Shown here: one piece after another, positions 36,972 to 46,866 of the stretch
How the letters are laid out: every line of letters begins with the position of its first letter
Position numbering within the stretch: position 1 is the stretch's first letter
From: Alistipes sp.
GTDB lineage: Bacteria > Bacteroidota > Bacteroidia > Bacteroidales > Rikenellaceae
Length of the DNA: 64,000 nt
Assembly: GCA_017403125.1 (NCBI GenBank)
Contig: JAFQOR010000010.1
Span: 1 to 64,000 of the forward strand
Direction: 5' to 3'
Made by a program: the position numbers and the translations under genes
Notes under the pieces: generated by a model
What the model was told of the DNA's origin: nothing
The model's database searches: none
Seen by the model: only the letters and a program-made list of their open reading frames with translations

Positions 36972-39914
36972 TTAGAAACGGAAGTAAATATTCAGGTAGT
37001 AATTCAAGCCATTCATGTAGAAATACTTTGAATCGAAACGAGAATAGGTCGTAGGCTTCTGAATAATCGAAAATCCCTCCTCGGCATTGGGGAAGATAAT
37101 GGGATCCGAAATCTTATTCAGACGCATCTGCTCGTAACCACCCGTACGTATCGTCTGGTTGTTGAGTATGTTATTCACTTGGAGACTGAAACCGAGTGTA
37201 TATTTATACTTGATATACCAGTTCTTGCCAATGCTTGCACTCAACGTAAAGGCATGACCCAACTCCTCCTGCTGACGAATCTCATCAATGATACCTACAA
37301 CATAGGCCTTCTGACGACCCGACTCCAAGTTCTGGAAGTCGTAGATACGCATAAGCTCCTGTGCAAGGTATTGTGTACGATACATCGGATTCATAGAGAG
37401 ATATAGGCGATCGTAGTAGTTGAAATCAACCGATGCAAACCAGTTCTTCGGACCACGGAAGTTAAGACCTACGTTGATGGCCGTTTGAGGTGTGCTCTCT
37501 ACCTTCAAGTTCTTATACTTAACTACACTATTTACGATATCCGTAGCCGAGTTATCAATCATCTGCGTAAACTGCGGATTCGACGTATAGATGTAGTCAC
37601 CATAGCTTACTGCACCATTCAGTGACAAGCCCCAAGCGATAGGAATATTCAAGCCAAGCTCAACACCCATATATCGCTTATCGATACCCGACATTGCAAA
37701 GTTGGTAAACGAGCTCTGTGTATCGTCGTAGAACGAGATAACCTTCGACTGATCCATCATCTTGGTATAGTATGCCGAGATACGTGCACGCATCCACGAG
37801 GTGCACAAGTTATAGGTCAAATCAACACCATAAATCTTCTCGGGTTTCAAACCGGGAGTAATCTGGTTACGCGTACGCGCCGAGACAAAGGCATTATTGA
37901 ACGTAGGAGCGTTCTGCATAATCGTACCATTGAGTTCCAGCGAGTGAGCACCCGAGAACTGATAAACCAAGTTAGCCTTAACCTTATATGTTAGATGGTT
38001 AATCTTCTCCGAGTCGCCCAACGAGGTCTTACCACGATTGTTGCCGGCATTCTCGTTGAGGAACAAACCCTTCTCCCAGAGGCCCTCACGCCACATATTC
38101 GAGAAGCCTACCTCGGCACCGATATTTGCAGTGAAGCCACCTGCCGAAATCTCGTAAACGCCCCACAACTGACCTTGACGCACGTGCGCATAGTAGTCGT
38201 AGCCATACTTATCTCCCTCACGAACAGCTTGTGGGTGTCCATGGGCATTGTAGTAAGCCATGTTGTTCTGGTACGAAATCTGGTCGTTACCAAAGTCGCG
38301 CTCTGCAAACTTGTCGATATCCAACCAATAGTCGCCACCCAGCAAGTCCTTAACCTCGCTATAATACTCCGTGCGGTTGATACGAGTTCGAAGACCCACT
38401 GTAAGCTTCGAGCCACCACGGAACACATGATTGAGCTGTGCTGCAAAGTTATAGTCAATCTGGTCGGTATGACGCTCCTCGATCATTGCCGCAGAGCGGT
38501 GTCCATCGCCATATATCTGATTAACTTCACCATTGTAGTTATCGCGAATCAACCCATCGAAGTCGATATAGCCATCCCAATTCTGGGTGTACTCCATATA
38601 CTTCATGAAGTCGGTTTCGAGTTCGGTTTCAGAGAACACGGGCGACTTATCGTTCATCTCTGCAAACTTATTAAGCAGCGTACGACGCTCCAAGCGGTCG
38701 CCATAGTATGATGGTAACTTACGGTAGTAGTCGGGACGGGGATCCTCGCCCTTATACCATGTTAGAGCCGAGTAACCATTAAAACCGAAGCGTACCGACG
38801 TAGCTACCGAGAGCGACGTGTTATCCGAAATCTGCCAGTTGTAGTTAAGCATCGCAATAGGCTCGTGCATACGTCTTACACGTGCATTGCGCTCCTTGCC
38901 ATTCTGCAAACCCACATTAGGGTTGTAGTAGTTGTCACCCCACAGGTCGTAAGCCTCCTGTGTAGATGCCTGCTGGGCACCTCGTGTTGTGGGGGCACCA
39001 AGGATTGTTGCCGAGAGGCGATGACGCGAATTAAAAATCTTCTCGGCAGAGGCAAAGTAACCATAGGCATTGTAATAAACGCCATCTACATAACCTGCAC
39101 CTCCCTGACGTGTCGAGAACGAGAAGCCATACGACCAGCCGTTATCCAATGCACCCGACGCATAGCTCACCATCACACGATAGCGATAGAGCTGTGTCGA
39201 ATTTACGACGCTGGCGCGGAAACCCTTACGCAACTGCGATGCACGAGCATTGATATTCGTAGTACCGGCAACACCGCCCAAGCCATAGTCCGACATCTGC
39301 AAGCCCGAGGTATTCTCCTGATTACGTGTTGCGTCGTTCAAACCGCTCCACAACGACCAGGGGCCATAGCTCGTAAGGGCATCGTTGAAACGGATACCGT
39401 TAAGATATACATCCTGATACTGTGAATCGTAACCACGTACGTTAAAACGCATCTCCGAGAAGCGATACGATGCAATGTTGTTGAATACATCCTTCGATGC
39501 CGACAACGACGTAGGCATAGCCTGCGAATCACCGGCACTCTCGACATCGGTGTCGAGCTCGGCGAATGCCGAGTCGTCGATAGTCATCATCGTCGAAGGA
39601 ACCATAACCACCTGCTGCATGTCGTGCACCATCTCCTTGACACGCACCATAAGTGTAAGATTCTCGAAGTCCATAGCCTCGAACGTCACCTCATACTGTC
39701 CCGCTTCAAGACCTTCGATACAAAACTCTCCATTGTCGTTGGTCGTTGTTTGAATTTCAACGCCTGCGACCGAGATTGACACTCCGCCGATTGGCTCGCG
39801 ACCATCACGCGACACCACCGTACCGCGCATACCACCGATGCTGACTTGCGCATCTTGGGCATACGATGCAAAGGCGAGGAGTGTACAAACAAACGTTAGT
39901 AAAAATCTCTTCAT
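36972..39914 (-). CDS. TonB-dependent receptor with carboxypeptidase-like N-terminal domain
   Basis: 980 residues: signal peptide (ends FASYAQ), a CarboxypepD_reg-like beta domain (about 28-110, GTVVSRDGREPIGGVSISV), the plug (about 130-240, SEMRFNVRGYDSQYQDVYLNG), and a 22-strand barrel ending YYLNIYFRF with terminal Phe. It would import a ligand across the outer membrane with TonB energy. No SusD gene is adjacent. Neighbouring genes encode two secreted nucleases and OB-fold lipoproteins, suggesting nucleic-acid fragments as cargo (inference). 17 bases separate it from the upstream nuclease gene and 19 from the downstream lipoprotein gene. Confidence 0.92.
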   Translation of the reverse strand: MKRFLLTFVCTLLAFASYAQDAQVSIGGMRGTVVSRDGREPIGGVSISVAGVEIQTTTNDNGEFCIEGLEAGQYEVTFEAMDFENLTLMVRVKEMVHDMQQVVMVPSTMMTIDDSAFAELDTDVESAGDSQAMPTSLSASKDVFNNIASYRFSEMRFNVRGYDSQYQDVYLNGIRFNDALTSYGPWSLWSGLNDATRNQENTSGLQMSDYGLGGVAGTTNINARASQLRKGFRASVVNSTQLYRYRVMVSYASGALDNGWSYGFSFSTRQGGAGYVDGVYYNAYGYFASAEKIFNSRHRLSATILGAPTTRGAQQASTQEAYDLWGDNYYNPNVGLQNGKERNARVRRMHEPIAMLNYNWQISDNTSLSVATSVRFGFNGYSALTWYKGEDPRPDYYRKLPSYYGDRLERRTLLNKFAEMNDKSPVFSETELETDFMKYMEYTQNWDGYIDFDGLIRDNYNGEVNQIYGDGHRSAAMIEERHTDQIDYNFAAQLNHVFRGGSKLTVGLRTRINRTEYYSEVKDLLGGDYWLDIDKFAERDFGNDQISYQNNMAYYNAHGHPQAVREGDKYGYDYYAHVRQGQLWGVYEISAGGFTANIGAEVGFSNMWREGLWEKGLFLNENAGNNRGKTSLGDSEKINHLTYKVKANLVYQFSGAHSLELNGTIMQNAPTFNNAFVSARTRNQITPGLKPEKIYGVDLTYNLCTSWMRARISAYYTKMMDQSKVISFYDDTQSSFTNFAMSGIDKRYMGVELGLNIPIAWGLSLNGAVSYGDYIYTSNPQFTQMIDNSATDIVNSVVKYKNLKVESTPQTAINVGLNFRGPKNWFASVDFNYYDRLYLSMNPMYRTQYLAQELMRIYDFQNLESGRQKAYVVGIIDEIRQQEELGHAFTLSASIGKNWYIKYKYTLGFSLQVNNILNNQTIRTGGYEQMRLNKISDPIIFPNAEEGFSIIQKPTTYSRFDSKYFYMNGLNYYLNIYFRF

Positions 39915-39931
39915 AAGGTATCTATTAAGTT

Positions 39932-40969
39932 CTATTTACTTATGTATATATATACGGGGAAGTGGTCACTGAAACCATTCTGGAAGTTGTTGGTCACGAA
40001 CGTACGCAACGGATAACCCTTATACTGTCCCTCCTGTTGGAACATGTAGGGGCGATGAAAGATGTTACCCCAGAACTTATTACCGCTACCCTTGACCAAA
40101 TGGAGCTTACCCTCCTCGTCATTTATCAGGTTCTCCGTAACGCAAATGTTGTCGAAGAGGTTCCACATATCCTGATATGCCAACGTTCCGTGTCCTGCGC
40201 GAAGCATCTGGTTGAAGGGGTTGAAGAAGTCGCCCTTCTCCAAATCCTTTGTCTTACCCTTTGCGCCCATCGTCTCCACAATGCTGCTATCGGTAGCATC
40301 GTCGTTGAAGTCGCCCATCACGATAACCTTCGTTGCGGGATTCTCTGCCAACAGCGAGTCCTTGATAGCGCGAATCTGCGAAGCACAGGCATCGCGCTTG
40401 AACTGCGAAGCCTCCTTACCGCCCAGACGCGATGGCCAGTGCGACACAAGGAAGTAGAATGGCTCATCCTCGATTGTTCCCCACATCACCACGAAGTCAC
40501 GTGTGCGGAAGTCGGGCAACTCTGCTACTTCGAGCTTGATATTCTCCGAGCCCTGCAACTTGAACACGTCGGCACGATAGAGAAAGGCTACATCAACGCC
40601 ACGAGCATCGGGCGAATCGTAGTGACAGATGCGGTAGTTGGCACCTGCAAGCTTGGGCTGTGACACCAAATCCTCCAATACCGAGCGATTTTCAATCTCC
40701 GATACACCGATAACAATCGGATAGTCGCGCTGAATAGCAGCAATATCGAAGAGCACACGCTCGATGTTCGAGAGTTTCTTCTGGTACTTAATCTCGTTCC
40801 ACTGCTTCACACCGTCGGGCGTAAACTCCTCGTCGTGGGTCTCCGGATCGTCATAGATATCGAAGAGGTTTTCGAGATTCCAGAATGCTACCATGTATGG
40901 CTTATCCTGTGCAGAGGCAGAAGCCACCATCAGGAGCATAATAGGTAGAATCAACAGTAATCGTTTCAT
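39932..40969 (-). CDS. Secreted endonuclease/exonuclease/phosphatase-family protein
   Basis: 345 residues with signal MKRLLLILPIMLLMVASASA. The DNase I-like fold is evident in order: FWNLENLFD, SEIENRSV with the metal Glu, SHWPSR, GDFNDDATD, and SDHFPVY at the end. The catalytic residues Glu, His and the Asp-x-Asn pair are intact. It probably cuts DNA or RNA, or removes phosphates, in the periplasm or outside the cell. It lies in the operon between the DRGH nuclease and the TonB receptor. Confidence 0.9.
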   Translation of the reverse strand: MKRLLLILPIMLLMVASASAQDKPYMVAFWNLENLFDIYDDPETHDEEFTPDGVKQWNEIKYQKKLSNIERVLFDIAAIQRDYPIVIGVSEIENRSVLEDLVSQPKLAGANYRICHYDSPDARGVDVAFLYRADVFKLQGSENIKLEVAELPDFRTRDFVVMWGTIEDEPFYFLVSHWPSRLGGKEASQFKRDACASQIRAIKDSLLAENPATKVIVMGDFNDDATDSSIVETMGAKGKTKDLEKGDFFNPFNQMLRAGHGTLAYQDMWNLFDNICVTENLINDEEGKLHLVKGSGNKFWGNIFHRPYMFQQEGQYKGYPLRTFVTNNFQNGFSDHFPVYIYISK

Positions 40970-41020
40970 AGTTTTATAATTTGTTTTGAATTTTGTTTTT
41001 CATTCTTTGCAGGTTATCAA

Positions 41021-42244
41021 CTAATTTATTCCCCATAGAGATGGAGTGTAGTTGCCCTTTACCTCCTCCTCAATCGAGTCGTCAATCATCGGGAAGAACT
41101 CGAAGCCGACAAACTCCTCCAACTCGCTAACGCTTATGCAGTGCGACTGCGTAAGCGAGGTATTCTCGCCCGTATTGGCATGCTCGAACCAAAAGGCAAT
41201 AGCGCGCAACTCCGAAGCATCCTTGACCTCGTCTATCGTCATGCCCGTATTACCCTTGCTCGTGCGCAACAGCGCCTTATAGTAGTGTGTAGGTGTAGGA
41301 CATACGTTATTTGACCTATCGGTTGTCTCGGAATCTATCGACGAGTGGTGCGCACCACCAAAATATGCACCTGTAACCACATAGAGCGTATCTGCACAAG
41401 TGTTGTTACGCACCTTTGCCTCTGCCGTAGCCCACAACTTCTGGTTGAAGTTTGCCTGCTGCGGAGTCATATTTGTCGAGTAGAACGTCTGGTCCATCAT
41501 CTGCTGCGAGCACTTTCTATCAGCCGCCGGAATCTGATGACCGCGGTCATACCAACCTCTGTACGAGCCAATACCCAAGTTTGCTTGCGACGAGGTGCTT
41601 ACCGTGGGGTCATATCCAAAGCTGCTATTATCTCTATCTCCGCTACCCGACGTATGCGTACGATGCAGCGGATAGGCTACCCACAACGATGCTCTGTTCG
41701 ACGGGTCGAAACAGAAGGTATAGTTTCGGGCGTTGAAGTTTATGCCCAGCTGCCCATAGTGCGTATTATAGACGTAGTTGCCATCGATGCGACAAACGGG
41801 GAGCTCTGCCCATGCGCGCTCAAAAGCTATGGTCTTGTCGTAACTCTGCTGTGTGAAGCTACCCCTAAAACTCTTGCCATCGCCGAACTTTACCTCGACA
41901 TCGGCACTGCGCTCAACGCCCGAGGTATTTTTCGAGAAGTAGATGTAGATGACCTTATCGGTTGTCGCCATCGTATCCGAGACAGACTGCTCTTTGTTCG
42001 AGAAGTATGCCCAATCGCCCTCCGATTTGACCGTTGCCGTGTACGTTGTACCCTGTTGTGCTTTAAGCACCACAGCGCAATTCGTAGTTGAGCCCTTAAT
42101 GTCAGTCACAGGTATCGAAGCACTATTCTCCACTACCTCCACCTTTATTTCGTCACATCCCGACACAACAAATGCTGCGCACGACGCAACAACGGTCACA
42201 AACGCACGCATAGCACCACTAACTACCCTATCAATGTTATTCAT
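41021..42244 (-). CDS. DNA/RNA non-specific endonuclease lipoprotein with BACON-like domain
   Basis: 407 residues. A lipoprotein-type signal ends FVVSGC (a start at the inner Met 12 is also possible). Residues ~35-140 look like a BACON-type beta-sandwich. The nuclease domain follows with the signature DRGHQIPAADR, where His is the general base, and the metal Asn region STNMTPQQANFNQKLW. This is the NucA/Serratia-type beta-beta-alpha-metal fold, which degrades DNA and RNA without sequence preference. Anchored on the cell surface it would supply oligonucleotides to the TonB receptor encoded downstream. Confidence 0.9.
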   Translation of the reverse strand: MNNIDRVVSGAMRAFVTVVASCAAFVVSGCDEIKVEVVENSASIPVTDIKGSTTNCAVVLKAQQGTTYTATVKSEGDWAYFSNKEQSVSDTMATTDKVIYIYFSKNTSGVERSADVEVKFGDGKSFRGSFTQQSYDKTIAFERAWAELPVCRIDGNYVYNTHYGQLGINFNARNYTFCFDPSNRASLWVAYPLHRTHTSGSGDRDNSSFGYDPTVSTSSQANLGIGSYRGWYDRGHQIPAADRKCSQQMMDQTFYSTNMTPQQANFNQKLWATAEAKVRNNTCADTLYVVTGAYFGGAHHSSIDSETTDRSNNVCPTPTHYYKALLRTSKGNTGMTIDEVKDASELRAIAFWFEHANTGENTSLTQSHCISVSELEEFVGFEFFPMIDDSIEEEVKGNYTPSLWGIN

Positions 42245-42278
42245 TCAACTTAAAAAAAATAGATATTTAGAACAAATC

Positions 42279-42321
42279 CCTTTCGCCATTCCGGGTAGTT
42301 GCCTACCCGGAACATTTGCGA
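42279..42321. promoter_or_regulatory. Intergenic stem-loop inside the nuclease operon
   Basis: TTCCGGGTAG (42287-42296) pairs perfectly with CTACCCGGAA (42301-42310). An outer helix TTTCGC/GCGAAA extends it after small bulges. It lies between the large lipoprotein gene and the endonuclease gene. No T run directly follows; on the minus strand T8 comes about 20 bases later. It may protect the upstream mRNA end or partly terminate. Confidence 0.7.
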
Positions 42322-42333
42322 AAGAGAGATAAT

Positions 42334-45300
42334 TTATTCGAGGCTTACACCTGCCAAAATTACTCGTGTAGCACCACTTACCGTACTCATCGTGATTGTA
42401 GATGTTGCAGTAAGACCTGTGAGATTTACGCTATAAAAATCGGTTGTCTCATCAAGTGTAATGGTGTAAGGAGCGTTGTTAGCCGCACCGGCATTAGACG
42501 TAAGTTCAATTGTGGTTACCTCGTTTCCATCTACCGAGATGGCGATTTTACCCGACTTGCCATTCCATGCAACACCATAGAACGACAAGGTCTTATCGCC
42601 TGTCACATTTACGGGTGCCGATGTAAGTGTTCCAATAACAGAACTTGTTCCAAACTTAATCACCTCGCAGTTTTCGCCGTTGATGGTTGCGCTCTGCAAA
42701 TAGACCTTTTGGGTTTCATCAACTGTGCTGGTGAAAATAGACTGTGATGCAAACTTGCCATCGGGATCTATCTCGGGAGCCTCACCCGCAATGTGCGATA
42801 CATAGATAGCATTCTTGCCTTGGGGAGTTCCATTATGCGATGTGCGTACCGTACGGAGAGTAACCGTATCGCCAACCTTCAAGCCCGACTCTGCCCAGTA
42901 CTTCTCAACACCCTCGGGGCTGCACAAACCATATATATACACCTCGGCTGTATCATCCTTGAGATAGAAGTTACCATAGGTGGTATTGGCTACAGAGGTG
43001 ATAACACCCGTAAGCTCATATACGGTATCATCCTCGGCCGCCGCCAAGAACTCGGCAATAGTTACCTTCTTCACATCACCCGGAGTAGGCTCGGGCTCGG
43101 GCTCCGGATCGGGAGTGGGATTCTCACTCGCAGTGAAGCGCTCACCTGTCAAGCCGGCATAGTCCGACGCCTGGGCAAAGATAATCTGCATATTGCCATT
43201 GTTGATTGACGAGATACCCTTGATAGTACCCGAACCCTGCGCAACAGTCTCGGCACCATAAGTTGCATACTTCGACGAGAACACAATGAAGTTGTTACCA
43301 TTTGCATCCTCCATATTGATGCTTGTGTGACTATCGCTTGTTGACCAAGTCTTTGCAAGGTCGGCAGCAACAACCTGAACACCCTCCAAAGCGATATACT
43401 GACCCTCATACTTATTTGCAAGGAAGTCGGCCATGCTTACGGTCTTGGCAGCAATGGTGTTACCCGTCGAAAGAACAGTAACCTTATCGTTTGCCACGCC
43501 ACTAACCTGAACAGCACCGCTATATTCGCCAAGAGTACAACCCGTGAGGTCAATCTCCACCTTCGAGCCATAAGCGAAGCTATGGTCAGCATTGAAGCGC
43601 AACTGCAAACCACCTGTCTCATCCTGAACATACATACCCTTCTTCGAAGTAAGGTTGTTCAAATCCATGTTCGAAATGACATAACCCTCGATTACGGCGC
43701 TGATAGATGCACCCTGACCCAATGCCAATACCTCGGCAATGGTAGCCTTCTCGCCGGGAGTAGGCTCGGGTGTAGGCTCCACCACGATAGGCTCGTCGGT
43801 AAGTTTTACACCACATACAACAAGACGAGGCGCATTCGACTCATAAGTGGTAAGCTCGAAGTTGGGATCTGACGAGAACTCGATAGTAGAATTTTCAGTA
43901 AGACCCGTAAGCTTTACAGAGTAGTGATCGCTATCGGCAAACTTCAACGAAGCGAAAGGGATAGTACCTGCAACGGTTGTATTTGCAGCCACAGGCTGTG
44001 ACTGTGTAGCACCACCATCGATGCGATAGTAGAGCGAAATGTTGCTACTGCCGTTCCATGCAGCAGCATAGAAGTTGAGATACTTGTCGCCCGACACACC
44101 AATAGCAGCCGATGTGAAGCGACCTGTCTGCTTACCCTTACCGAGTTTAACGCCTGTTACCGCGCTACCATCGATAGTTGTTCCATTGAGTGTATATGCA
44201 GCATTGGTGCTATCATCGGCAGAACATACGAAGGGAGCATCTGATGCATAAGGACCCTCTGCCGGCTCTGGCGTAGGCTCCTCGCCGCCGCCCTCACCGG
44301 GAACGTGCGAAATGTAGGTTGCATTTGTCATCTGGGGTGAGCCGTTGTACGATGAGCGAGGACCATAGATAGTGATGGTATCGCCCTTCTTCAAACCGGC
44401 AGCAGCCCACTGTGTCTTGGCCACACCATCGGGAGTAAGCAGACCATATACATATACGGTACCTGTTGCATCCGTAATATCGAAGTTGCCATAAACCTCA
44501 TTAGCTACACGCGTAATCTCACCCGTAAGTTTGTAGAGTGTTGCATCTTCTGCAGCCTCCAAAAATTCAGCAACGGTTACCTCCTCCATATCGGGCAATA
44601 CGGCCTCTGTGGGAAGCGTAATCTGCTGGCCACCATTACCTGTTGCAAGTTTCGCATCGTCGATACGATATACGCTGGCAACGCTTGCCGTAAACTTGAC
44701 ATACAACGTGCTGGGAACCTCGGTCAAAGTGAAGTCTGCGGTAGCCACGTTCCACTTACCATCTGTCGTACCTGCAAAGTTATATTCAAGTTCGACCCAT
44801 GCCTGACCATTCTTCGAAACATATACCTTGAACTCGTCAGTTGAGAACTTGCTATCGCCATCCTGTGCGTACTTCACACCTCCGAATGAGAGTGTAAGGT
44901 TGTTCTGATTTGATTCAAGAGCGATACCGTTAATCTGGAAAAATGCAGAGCGACCAAAGAAGATGTTGTTGAGACCCGAACCTGCATAGTCAGAGTAGGT
45001 GCCATTCGACGGTGTGGTTGGACGTACCGACGCACCCGAACCCGAGTATGTTACGTTTGCAGCAGCGTCACCGGTAGCATTTGCAAACTGGGGGAACTCA
45101 TCGATGAAGGGATACGAAGTACCCTCACTACCATAAGTCTTTGTAGCCTCCTCGCCATCGAAGTTGTCGTAATACAAATCCTTTGCCTCTACGGCAGGCT
45201 TCTCGTCAGCCGACTGCGACACGGTGATACGCTTTGTATCCCAACCCGGACCCCACTCCGGATGCACAGAGCTAACCTTGATTGTTGCCTGACGCAACAC

Positions 45301-45588
45301 GCCGGTATCGTTCATAGGAACCGAAACCGAAATCACGCCATTTCCGTTACCCGACTGTGGAGTAACCGTAATCCAATCAGCATCGCCGGCATCAACTACC
45401 CAACCGGCATTAGCCGTAACCTCGACACTCTTGGTCCCCTCCGCATTCGAGAAGGTCAAAGACTTTGTCGAGAGCTCAACCGTAGGATTCGAAACCTCCG
45501 GCTCATCTGTTTCGCACGCTACAAAGCCAACTGCGAGAGCAGCCACCATTGCATAGGCGAACATCGACTTAAAAAGTTTTTTTGCCAT
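42334..45588 (-). CDS. Large BACON/OB-fold surface lipoprotein with internal duplication
   Basis: 1,084 residues; signal ends AVGFVAC. In order: a BACON domain (about 35-125), a jelly-roll/choice-of-anchor-like module (140-315), OB-fold 1 (about 335-428), jelly-roll 1 (445-600), a DUF5689 OB domain (about 620-820), a Pro/Glu-rich linker, OB-fold 2 (about 845-938) and jelly-roll 2 (950-1084). OB 1 and OB 2 are clear repeats (VTVAEFLEAAEDATLY versus VTIAEFLAAAEDDTVY), and the jelly-rolls also match. Pro-rich PTPEPTP-type linkers separate the units. It is probably the surface binder of the operon's substrate. First gene of the operon. Confidence 0.85.
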   Translation of the reverse strand: MAKKLFKSMFAYAMVAALAVGFVACETDEPEVSNPTVELSTKSLTFSNAEGTKSVEVTANAGWVVDAGDADWITVTPQSGNGNGVISVSVPMNDTGVLRQATIKVSSVHPEWGPGWDTKRITVSQSADEKPAVEAKDLYYDNFDGEEATKTYGSEGTSYPFIDEFPQFANATGDAAANVTYSGSGASVRPTTPSNGTYSDYAGSGLNNIFFGRSAFFQINGIALESNQNNLTLSFGGVKYAQDGDSKFSTDEFKVYVSKNGQAWVELEYNFAGTTDGKWNVATADFTLTEVPSTLYVKFTASVASVYRIDDAKLATGNGGQQITLPTEAVLPDMEEVTVAEFLEAAEDATLYKLTGEITRVANEVYGNFDITDATGTVYVYGLLTPDGVAKTQWAAAGLKKGDTITIYGPRSSYNGSPQMTNATYISHVPGEGGGEEPTPEPAEGPYASDAPFVCSADDSTNAAYTLNGTTIDGSAVTGVKLGKGKQTGRFTSAAIGVSGDKYLNFYAAAWNGSSNISLYYRIDGGATQSQPVAANTTVAGTIPFASLKFADSDHYSVKLTGLTENSTIEFSSDPNFELTTYESNAPRLVVCGVKLTDEPIVVEPTPEPTPGEKATIAEVLALGQGASISAVIEGYVISNMDLNNLTSKKGMYVQDETGGLQLRFNADHSFAYGSKVEIDLTGCTLGEYSGAVQVSGVANDKVTVLSTGNTIAAKTVSMADFLANKYEGQYIALEGVQVVAADLAKTWSTSDSHTSINMEDANGNNFIVFSSKYATYGAETVAQGSGTIKGISSINNGNMQIIFAQASDYAGLTGERFTASENPTPDPEPEPEPTPGDVKKVTIAEFLAAAEDDTVYELTGVITSVANTTYGNFYLKDDTAEVYIYGLCSPEGVEKYWAESGLKVGDTVTLRTVRTSHNGTPQGKNAIYVSHIAGEAPEIDPDGKFASQSIFTSTVDETQKVYLQSATINGENCEVIKFGTSSVIGTLTSAPVNVTGDKTLSFYGVAWNGKSGKIAISVDGNEVTTIELTSNAGAANNAPYTITLDETTDFYSVNLTGLTATSTITMSTVSGATRVILAGVSLE

Positions 45589-45650
45589 AATGTGTTTTTT
45601 AAGTTAATAAAACTATAATTGTGTTGTGCTATATTCACAATTTCACGTGA

Positions 45651-45658
45651 CAAATATA
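45651..45658 (-). promoter_or_regulatory. -7 box TATATTTG of the nuclease/TonB operon
   Basis: Perfect TAnnTTTG on the minus strand, 62 bases before the first ATG (45588). No clear -33 TTTG. Confidence 0.6.
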
Positions 45659-45805
45659 CAACGAAATTTATAAACGCCGAAATAATTGTACCACGAATAA
45701 CCGAAATTTCATATTTATGTATTTTTTTGCAACTATCACTACGTGATTAGTCCCTAATTGCGTTTTGCATTTGCAGCGAGTATTGCACTTTTCGAGTAAA
45801 AATCG

Positions 45806-45813
45806 TATATTTG
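45806..45813 (+). promoter_or_regulatory. -7 box TATATTTG of ruvB
   Basis: Perfect match with ATTG 20 bp upstream (45782-45785). It overlaps a TTG (45811) that would extend the frame, so the ATG at 45838 is the start. Confidence 0.65.
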
Positions 45814-45837
45814 CATTTTAGAAACATTCTTCTTATT

Positions 45838-46854
45838 ATGGGAGTTGATAGAAACATGCGAAACATCGAGAGCGACAAGGAGTTCGAGAACCGTATTCGA
45901 CCGCAACAGTTGCAATACTTTTCGGGTCAGGACAAGATTGTTGCCAACCTCAAAATATTCATCAAGGCGGCCCTGATGCGTGGCGACTCGCTCGACCACG
46001 TTCTTCTGCACGGCCCTCCGGGACTTGGCAAGACAACTCTTGCCAACATCATCGCCAACGAGATGGGGGCACAACTAAAAGTGACCTCGGGACCCGTTCT
46101 CGACAAGCCCGGCGACTTGGCGGGATTGCTCACCAACCTCAATCCGGGCGACATCCTCTTTATCGACGAGATACACCGTTTAAGCCCCATCGTCGAGGAG
46201 TATCTCTACTCGGCTATGGAGGACTACAAGATAGATATTGTCCTGGACAAGGGTCCCGCAGCACGCTCGATACAGATTGAATTGGCGCCATTTACGCTTG
46301 TGGGAGCTACCACACGCAGCGGTCTTCTCACATCGCCCTTGCGCGCACGTTTCGGCATAACCTGCCACTTGGAGTACTACGACGCAAAGGTGCTCTCGGG
46401 CATCGTCAAGCGCTCGGCATCCATCCTCGACATCTCTATCGACGACGATGCTTCGCTCGAAATTGCGTTGCGCTCACGTGGCACACCACGTATTGCCAAT
46501 GCACTACTGCGTCGCGTACGCGACTTTGCGATGGTCGAGGGCGAGGGTCATATCGACATAGACATCACGCGCATAGCACTCTCGGCACTCAACATCGATG
46601 CTCGTGGTTTGGATCAGATGGACAACAAGATTCTGGCAACTATCATCGAGAAGTTTAACGGAGGCCCCGTGGGTCTTAACACCGTAGCAACAGCCGTAAG
46701 TGAGGAGGCGGGCACCATCGAGGAGGTCTATGAGCCATTCTTGATTAAGGAGGGTTTTTTGAAACGCACGCCACGTGGCAGAGAGGCTACCGAGCTTGCC
46801 TACAAGCACCTCGGCTACGCCTATGGCAACAACGATGAGCAGTCTTTATTCTAA
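45838..46854 (+). CDS. ruvB: Holliday junction branch migration ATPase RuvB
   Basis: 338 residues from ATG 45838. Walker [12 protein letters not shown], Walker [11 protein letters not shown], sensor 1 GATTRSG, and the C-terminal winged helix with GPVGLNTVA and TPRGREAT. It is the hexameric motor that moves Holliday junctions with RuvA. It is separate from ruvA (14665) and precedes an unrelated acyltransferase gene by 12 bases. Confidence 0.97.
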   Translation: MGVDRNMRNIESDKEFENRIRPQQLQYFSGQDKIVANLKIFIKAALMRGDSLDHVLLHGPPGLGKTTLANIIANEMGAQLKVTSGPVLDKPGDLAGLLTNLNPGDILFIDEIHRLSPIVEEYLYSAMEDYKIDIVLDKGPAARSIQIELAPFTLVGATTRSGLLTSPLRARFGITCHLEYYDAKVLSGIVKRSASILDISIDDDASLEIALRSRGTPRIANALLRRVRDFAMVEGEGHIDIDITRIALSALNIDARGLDQMDNKILATIIEKFNGGPVGLNTVATAVSEEAGTIEEVYEPFLIKEGFLKRTPRGREATELAYKHLGYAYGNNDEQSLF

Positions 46855-46866
46855 AAAAAGACACTC

